From assembly GCA_017521775.1 (NCBI GenBank), contig JAFXBO010000104.1, positions 1-7,480 of the forward strand: a DNA stretch of 7,480 nucleotides, in the 5' to 3' direction. A program made the position numbers and the translations under genes. This document shows positions 6,317 through 7,480 of the stretch, one piece after another. This stretch comes from Clostridia bacterium. Its GTDB lineage: Bacteria > Bacillota > Clostridia > UBA1381. The notes under the pieces were generated by a model that saw only the letters and a program-made list of their open reading frames with translations, was not told the DNA's origin and searched no databases. Each line of letters starts with the position of its first letter. The stretch's first letter is position 1.

Positions 6317-6345
6317 AGTATAACAGATAATTATAATAATGTCAA
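6317..6345 (-). promoter_or_regulatory. SigA-type promoter of rplU-rpmA
   Basis: On the minus strand, TTGACA (6345-6340), a 17-bp spacer and TATACT (6322-6317), preceded by TGT (extended -10). Its -35 lies 27 bp from the -35 of the divergent deacetylase promoter. Confidence 0.9.
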
Positions 6346-6372
6346 GTGTTTTTTTATTATTTTAAGTTTTAT

Positions 6373-6401
6373 TTGACAAAGACATATATATATGATAGAA
6401 T
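6373..6401 (+). promoter_or_regulatory. SigA-type promoter of the deacetylase gene
   Basis: TTGACA (6373-6378), a 17-bp spacer and TAGAAT (6396-6401), with TGA just before the -10 (extended -10). It faces away from the rplU promoter and gives a leader of about 25 nt. Confidence 0.85.
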
Positions 6402-6431
6402 TTTTATAAAATAACCAAGGAGAAATCTGGA

Positions 6432-7480
6432 ATGTTTTTATATAATATTGCAAGAAAAGTCAATGCTAAAATAAAGAAATATAAAAAGGCGCAAAACGGA
6501 AAATATCTTTCCCCCTGCAGGAGAATTGAATTTGTCAATCCACCAAGTGAGGGAAGATTTGTTGCAATGACCTTTGATGACGGACCGACAACTCTGCCAA
6601 CTACATCAGATGCTTCAATCGGACTCACTGCGTCTTTATTGGATACCTTAAAAAAGTATGATGCAAAAGGCACTTTTGATGTTATAGGAACAACACACGA
6701 AAACTATCCTGACAAAGAGGGTGAGCTTGGGAATTTTACCTGGAGTGGTGTCGGATATGACCACTATCCGAAATATAACGATGATATGTCGGCAGGAGCA
6801 GTTAATTGTCCTGATTTAATTGAACGGATTATAAACGAAGGCCACGAAATAACAAGCCACACCTATTCTCATCGTCTTTTCGGACCTATGAGAGCAGTGT
6901 ATGGAGGAAGAATACATTTTAATAAGCTTTCGGAAGTAGTTTGTGACCTCGAAAAGCTACACTCATATATGAAAGACAACTTTGATTATGAAATCAAACT
7001 TTCAAGACCTCCACACTATATTGATAAAATTCCTGACGGTTCAAACTCTTATGATGCATACAGAGTTATGGGATATAACTATATGGCAGCGAGCTTTGAC
7101 GGTGCTGGCTGGCAACCTCTTGACAGCTATGAAAACGAAGTAAAGGCTATGATTGAGCCTTTGAAAAAAGCCTTAGAAGAAAACCCTGATGCTCTTAACG
7201 GTCAGATAATTTTCCAAAAAGACGGATGCAATATGAATTTAAGAACACCTGTTTGCGATGCCTTAGGAGAACAATTAAAGCTATTAACAGAATATGGATA
7301 TAAGGTTATAACAGTTTCCGAGCTTTTGGAATTATCTCCTTTTGAGGATGTTAAAAATAACTGTGACGAAATGGTTTATATTAAAAAACTGCTTGATAAA
7401 GGGCACACAATCGGATACAGAAACAACACCTTTGCACCAGATAAACCTATCACCAAAGACGAGTTTATGATAATGTTAAC
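6432..7480 (+). CDS. Polysaccharide deacetylase (CE4/NodB family) with SLH domain, 3' end outside the window
   Basis: The 349 residues seen form a CE4-like domain (about 40-300) and the beginning of an S-layer-homology domain (about 311-349: YIKKLLDKGHTIGYRNNTFAPDKPITKDEF). CE4 enzymes remove N- or O-acetyl groups from cell-wall sugars; SLH repeats attach proteins to the wall. Motif 1 is TFDDGP (47-52, Asp49/Asp50), motif 2 SHTYSH (142-147, His143/His147), motif 3 SRPPH (191-195), motif 4 FDGAGW (222-227). At motif 5 the usual Leu-x-His is replaced by FQKDG (261-265), so the general-acid His is missing. The domain also has long insertions after motif 1 and around 100-125. No N-terminal signal peptide is visible (basic start, MFLYNIARKVNAKIKKYKK), odd for a wall-bound enzyme. 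AAGGAG (6417-6422) lies 9 nt before the ATG. The gene continues past the right edge. Confidence 0.88.
   Translation, partial: MFLYNIARKVNAKIKKYKKAQNGKYLSPCRRIEFVNPPSEGRFVAMTFDDGPTTLPTTSDASIGLTASLLDTLKKYDAKGTFDVIGTTHENYPDKEGELGNFTWSGVGYDHYPKYNDDMSAGAVNCPDLIERIINEGHEITSHTYSHRLFGPMRAVYGGRIHFNKLSEVVCDLEKLHSYMKDNFDYEIKLSRPPHYIDKIPDGSNSYDAYRVMGYNYMAASFDGAGWQPLDSYENEVKAMIEPLKKALEENPDALNGQIIFQKDGCNMNLRTPVCDALGEQLKLLTEYGYKVITVSELLELSPFEDVKNNCDEMVYIKKLLDKGHTIGYRNNTFAPDKPITKDEFMIML

Noticed and set aside
6404..6673. Minus-strand frame within the deacetylase gene
   Set aside because: Antisense to the NodB motif 1 region of a well-supported gene.

Overview
The window looks like chromosomal DNA from a low-GC, Gram-positive Clostridia-type bacterium, probably near the Oscillospiraceae/Ruminococcaceae. 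The signs are strong AT-rich SigA-type promoters, AGGAGG-like ribosome binding sites, an HrcA/CIRCE-controlled groESL operon, a Bacillus-type LexA box, a BofC-like membrane protein, and an S-layer-homology (SLH) polysaccharide deacetylase. The lineage is inferred from these traits, not from a database search.

Layout. (1) Positions 1-706: the start of a minus-strand basic membrane protein runs off the left edge, diverging from a small plus-strand anchored protein with a BofC-C-like domain. (2) 804-2862: groES-groEL with a complete SigA promoter, a perfect CIRCE operator and a palindromic terminator. (3) 2894-4065: an accessory island. A consensus promoter overlaid by a perfect LexA box starts a short transcript that appears to end at a hairpin about 90 nt later. 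After it come a barnase-family ribonuclease with a MuF-like Cys/His N-terminal region and a barstar-family inhibitor broken by a one-base frameshift, then a terminator. (4) 4075-4509: a minus-strand four-helix-bundle (DUF2383/ferritin-like) protein. (5) 4588-5555: about 1 kb with no credible protein gene. It holds a MITE-like element of about 370 bp with roughly 61-bp terminal inverted repeats, a 173-bp half copy of it downstream, and between them a promoter-hairpins-terminator unit that looks like an undescribed structured RNA. (6) 5574-6345: a minus-strand rplU-rpmA (L21-L27) operon with promoter, leader and terminator. (7) 6373-7480: divergently transcribed, a CE4-type polysaccharide deacetylase with the start of an SLH domain, cut by the right edge.

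Working together: groESL is the heat-shock chaperonin, repressed by HrcA through CIRCE. The barnase/barstar pair is a ribonuclease and its inhibitor; all the recognisable barnase catalytic residues are present, whereas the inhibitor is disrupted just before its toxin-binding helix. Either the frameshift is a sequence error or the pair is degraded or rewired. The most unusual parts of the window are the LexA-controlled short transcript before the toxin, the frameshifted inhibitor, and the structured RNA-like unit between the two repeat copies.
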